Assembly (NCBI GenBank): GCA_009741485.1 | Contig: CM019218.1 | Span: 46,152,840 to 46,216,839 of the forward strand | Direction: 5' to 3' | Origin: Malurus cyaneus samueli | Taxonomy: Eukaryota; Chordata; Aves; Passeriformes; Maluridae | DNA: 64,000 nucleotides | Shown here: positions 59,612 to 64,000 of the stretch, one piece after another | Layout: the number at the start of each line of letters is the position of its first letter | How positions within the stretch are numbered: position 1 is the stretch's first letter | Made by a program: the position numbers and the translations under genes | The notes under the pieces: generated by a model | Told to the model about the DNA's origin: nothing | Seen by the model: the letters and a program-made list of their open reading frames with translations, nothing else | Database searches by the model: none

Positions 59612-60999
59612 GGCTGGGCCCTGGATTTGAGTTGGGATAGCCTGGCATGAGCACAGTGGAATCAGAGAGCTGCTGTGCCTCTTCTCACATTTTCCACTGT
59701 CCCAGTGACAGGCAGCACAAAAATGGAAGCCCTCTTCTCCATGTATTATTAACAGCAGTGATAAGATAGCGAGAGAGGGTGTGAAATGAGATACGGAGGG
59801 GAAGCTGTGCACTGTAGGCACTGACACCTTGTCCAACACAGAAATGGCTCCGTGGACAGCTTCTCGGGAGATGCCAGCTGGGAGCTGTTACGGTTTAAGG
59901 AAATACACGTTTGAGTAAACACAAATTGTTTGCACAGAGACGGAGCAGCAATCGCTCAGACTAACAGCAGCTTGAATTGATGGAAAAGGGGCCAAGAATG
60001 GAGAGGTCAATGCTCTAGTGCTGCTCTATCCCTGCCTTTGTCACTGAAAAACACACCACGTTTACAAACTAGGTTATCTCTGAACTAATTATTTTACCTC
60101 ACTGATACTGTACTTTACCACACAAGCAAGGTAGGGTGTCATTTAGCACAGTTTTTTGATAGTATAATTATAAAACCTTACTCTTGGCTATAACCTGATT
60201 CTGGCAAGTGTAGCTTTTAAGGTAACGTTAGGGTAAACATAGGTGGTTTTGATATTTGCTGGCTGTGGATGCATAAATAATAGCACCCAAATTCATTCCC
60301 TCTTTTCTCACTATGTAAAAATAAACAATTCACTTTTAGAAATGTAACTGACCTATAGTCAGCATTGCTGTTTTCAGATAGAACTCTCATTTCACAGTCT
60401 TGGTGCAACTGGGACCAACCTTAGGGACAGCTCTTGGCATCTGCATCTGCTACCTTGTTTTGCACAAATCACCAAAGGACAAGCCCTAGTTCAAAGCTTC
60501 ATTTCTTTATAAAACGCCACAACCCATCATATTTTTCCTCATCCAGATAAATTTACAAGATGGAAAATTCTAACGTGGCTAGATATGGCATCACATCCTG
60601 TGGATGTCAAGAGACACCTTGCCCCAGCTGTTCTCACATCCTCAAGTGGCCAACACCTGGCCATGAATGCAAAATCTCGAGCATAGAATGCAATCTATAG
60701 AAAAATGTGTTACTAAGCCCACGGGTGCTTCACCTCCCTTGGGATTTCTGTTTTGAATATGAACAAATCAGGCAAGTGTGGGGTGGCATTAAGAGTTTCC
60801 AATGCTGTGGCACAGTAGGATTTTAATTAATTTGTTTTGTATTTTTATGAATATAGAAAATGGAGCATTCAAGTACCTAATTAGTGAATAGCTACTGCAG
60901 CTGGTGCCAGGGAGGAACACAAGATCTCTTACATCTTATTTTAAATTCACATCTTTCCAGAAAGCAAGAAGAGGAGGGCAAACAGGAAGGACTCCTAAG
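59612..60999. other. Intergenic region, part 4
   Basis: Unique sequence with no supportable gene, RNA or repeat. Confidence 0.7.
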
Positions 61000-61346
61000 G
61001 AAAAGGCTTCAGGGTCACCTGTGAGCCGATGAGTAAGATGGAGAGAGACTTTTTGCAAGGACATGTAGTGACAGGAGGGGGATGGATTCACACTAAAGGG
61101 CAGGATTAATTAGATATTAGGTTAGATATTAGAAAGAAACTATTTACTGTAAGGATGGTGAGGCATTGGAACAGGTTCCCCAGAGAAGCTGGGGATGCCC
61201 CGCTGCTAGAAATGTTCAAGGCCAGGTTGGATGAGGCTCTGAGCAGCATGGTCTTGGGAAAGGTGTCTTGGGAAAGCCCATGGCAGGGGGCTTGGAATGA
61301 GATCTTTAAGGTCCCGTCCAACCCAGGCCACTCTATGATTCTATGA
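61000..61346 (+). mobile_element. CR1 LINE fragment with intact 3' tail
   Basis: Landmarks: GGCTTCAGGGTCACCTGTGA, TTAGATATTAGAAAGAAACT, GGCATTGGAACAGGTTCCCC, AAGGCCAGGTTGGATGAGGC, CCATGGCAGGGGGCTTGGAA and GATCTTTAAGGTCCCGTCCA. It ends in the CR1 tail CTATGATTCTATGAA (61332-61346). About 345 bases, 5'-truncated, with a local duplication of GTCTTGGGAAAG near 61250-61275. Confidence 0.93.
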
Positions 61347-64000
61347 ATACAAACCCAGCTCTTGACCCCCCCACTAAAAATAAAAACACTAAACATGTCA
61401 CTGTGCTGAGTTTCAGTTTAATCCAGTTAAAAACTATTCTATACAAAGCACAGAGTGGGGCTTGTTTTTTACATATATTGCACCAGAGATTAAATTTGTA
61501 CAACATTAACCAAATTTTACCCCTTCATCCTCCTACCAAAATCCCAGCCAAGTACAAAACTGAATCTCTGCATCGTTGTAGAACTGGTGTCTGTATAAAG
61601 TTAGACAGTTTTGTTGTAATCACCTCCTAAGTGAAAAGCAGAATACAGGCATAAGCACTTGTGCCCATGATATTCCAGTCCCTTATTTATCTGTGATTAT
61701 ATCTTTCTACTTCCCAAGTTGCAACAAATCTTTACAATTCTTTACAATTTTTTACAATTATTTTCCAAGTAAATGGGATAAGGGGGCCAATCGCCAACAG
61801 CAGAGTCAGGACCTTACAATCAAATGTAAGAAGCTGCACCAAAGCTGAAGTTTGAGCATTACATTGCAAAGGCATTTTGACATACAATGGCATTTGTTAG
61901 GAGGCAGAAGGAGCCTGAAGGAATGATTTGTATGGCAGAAATGCCTTCACACTGAAGGTTTCAGTCCTTGAATCTCTACAAACATTTGTGGCTCTATCAC
62001 TTGTCCTCTATAAACTTTCATATGGGATGGGGAAAACACAATAATATTTCCCCTCACCTTTACCATAACATTTTAATAAATCCCTCTTTGCTTCCCTCCT
62101 CACCCTGTTACCCATTATCAGGCCACAACCCCAAAGCCAGGGCTGTGCCCAGAGAAAATTTATGTAGCTGTAGCTATGTCTGGGCCTCTTTGCAAACAGC
62201 TGAGGCTGTTGAAAGGTGTTTGAGTCTCCAGACAAAGACAAAATCAAACTGTTGTTAGAATTGCATAGAAATGACAAAGAGTGGAGACATTGGTTTTGCA
62301 AACTAAAAGTATCATCTACTTGCATAAAGAATGGGGAAAAAAAAAGTAAAATAAGTCAAATTGAGTGGTATAAATGATGGAAATGCAACATGACAACTTA
62401 TGAGATAAAATAGATACGAAAACCTAATCTGTTCTGGCACTGAGTTCTGCTACATTGTGTAGAGAACATGAATATGCCCAGGTCTGATGAAAGAAGCCTT
62501 GAGCATGGAAGGAATGTGCCTGACTTCCATCAACCAATGTACTTTAGAGTGAGAAATTTCCTAAATGTCAATACAAAATGTTAGCAACTGTCTTCTGGTT
62601 TTTTTTGGGTTTGCCTAAAATATTCAAGTCTTATTCTGAAAAGAACATCTTTCTCTAACAGAAGCGTGCTTCTGTTTCTTTGCTCAAGCCCCAAAATATC
62701 TCTTTTAATGCCACTGTCAGCAGTTAGCCACAGAACAGGAAGGAAATGTAAAGGATGCCAGCAGAGGTGTGTGTATCCGTTCAAAACCTGCATTATACAC
62801 TCAGAACAATCCATGTTTAAAAAACAAACAAAAACAACCACAAAAACCTAAGCAAACAAGGAAATCCACACAGAGTTTACACTTTAGGATAGTTTCAGTT
62901 TGAAATGAATGAGAAGCAGGGACACTGGCACAACTTTTGAGCATTATAGTAAAACTGGCATGAAAATCAACTTACTGTTGTAAAATCTTGGCTTGCAATA
63001 CTAGGGACCTATCCTGGTTCATTACCAAAATAATACAATCAAGTAGCACCCCTGATTTAGGACACTTCATAGCTTTAGACCAACTGCTGAAAGACTCCTA
63101 AGAGTCAACAGTGAGACCCTTAACAAATCCCAGATTCATGTCTGAGAAGAGCTCTCTGGAGCACATGGTGCAATTTGAAAAATCTGGTTTTATTGTAGGA
63201 GGTAGGATAATCTGCACAGAAAAGACAATGAGTCTTGTTCTGTTTTGCACAATATTTCCATCAACATAAAAAGCTTACTTAATAACATGCAAAATTTTGA
63301 GATCAACTGGCATCTGATGAAAGAAACAGGGACAAAAGTACTGTCCCAAGGGCCAGCTGAGCTTTCAACTGCTACACAGAATTAATCTCAACAAGGAGGA
63401 CGGTTCAGATCAATACACAACAAGTACAGTATTCCTTTTGAAGGCTTTCAGTGAAATTCTTAGGTTTCTGTAAACATGAAAAATACTCACTGTTCCACAT
63501 AATTCTTTGCTGTGTTTAAATTTTAGAAAGTGCAAATTTTCTGTGATTAATAAGTTTGATTTTTATTTGGTCTCAAAGAAGAAAGGGTAGTGCTGGAAAT
63601 AGGCCTTTATCTATGGTCTTTGTTTCCCTATCTTCTGCTTTTCAGCATTTCTGGAAAGAGTTTCTACATCAAACTAGACCTAACTTAACACTCAGGCCTG
63701 TTCCCTGCTTCCTCTCTGAGAACATTCTGATTCATGCCTAAACACGGTATGGCAGACATCCCCTCCCTCTTTGTAAGAGAAGAGTTCAATAGCTCAGAGA
63801 CCCCTGGCCATAAAAATCTTCAGTATAGATGGTTTCCTTAATCTCCTCCTCTATTATAGCCTCTACATGATCTCCTTGTGTTTCTTACTGATGCATTGGA
63901 GAGAAAATTCATTTAATTTATAAATCAAATCTGACTGATACTTCATCTCTAACATTCCCAATGATTTTACAGTCTGAGGAAGAAAGTGGAGAGTTCATGT
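61347..64000. other. Intergenic region, right edge
   Basis: AT-rich unique sequence with a triplicated TTTACAATT near 61731-61760. Some stretches could belong to the 3' UTR of a convergent - strand gene: mammalian synteny puts NUCB2 on this side, and TTTATT (AATAAA on the - strand) occurs near 63188 and 63555. No NUCB2 coding sequence is visible, so I do not annotate a gene. Confidence 0.6.

Noticed and set aside
59141..59839. 169-codon + frame and 173-codon - frame
   Set aside because: Much of each is a translation of the pyrimidine tract (Ser/Leu/Pro or Glu/Arg runs); the remainder is not recognisable.
61347..64000. NUCB2 exon or 3' UTR on the - strand
   Set aside because: Mammalian synteny suggests a neighbour on this side, but no coding match is visible and AATAAA-type signals are common by chance in AT-rich DNA.

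Overview
The window looks like nuclear DNA of a bird; a non-avian reptile cannot be ruled out. The genes are a vertebrate pair with introns, and the interspersed repeats are CR1 LINE fragments, some ending in the ATTCTATGA-type 3' tail typical of sauropsid CR1. There is no sign of prokaryotic, viral, CRISPR or plasmid content.

Positions 1-39.3 kb hold the 3' two-thirds of ABCC8 (sulfonylurea receptor 1, SUR1) on the + strand. I placed 27 coding exons, exons 13-39 if the mammalian 39-exon numbering holds. Joined in phase they give 974 residues and a TAA stop at 39209-39211. They encode the end of transmembrane domain 1, NBD1, the acidic linker, transmembrane domain 2 and NBD2. The gene runs off the left edge, and the first 3.3 kb is intron.

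About 5.4 kb further on, at 44697-45898 and in the same orientation, is the intronless KCNJ11 gene (Kir6.2, the pore of the KATP channel), inside a sharply bounded CpG island. Four Kir6.2 and four SUR1 subunits form the KATP channel, and the tandem order ABCC8 then KCNJ11 is the conserved vertebrate arrangement. The KCNJ11 reading frame is broken by one missing base near 44795 (codon about 34). The other 364 codons are intact, so an assembly or sequencing error is more likely than a dead gene, but the sequence alone cannot decide.

Positions 46.3-64 kb are intergenic. I found no supportable gene there, only two CR1 fragments, short repeats, a G-quadruplex motif, a long pyrimidine tract and a small CpG-rich module near 59.1-59.5 kb.

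The most unusual items are the KCNJ11 frameshift and its enlarged extracellular loop, a G-quadruplex-forming hexanucleotide repeat just upstream of KCNJ11, a GC-AG intron and a very weak splice donor in ABCC8, two in-frame 36-nt microexons in NBD1, and complementary A/C-rich and G/T-rich tracts flanking exons 37-38. I did not find a wholly new biological system.
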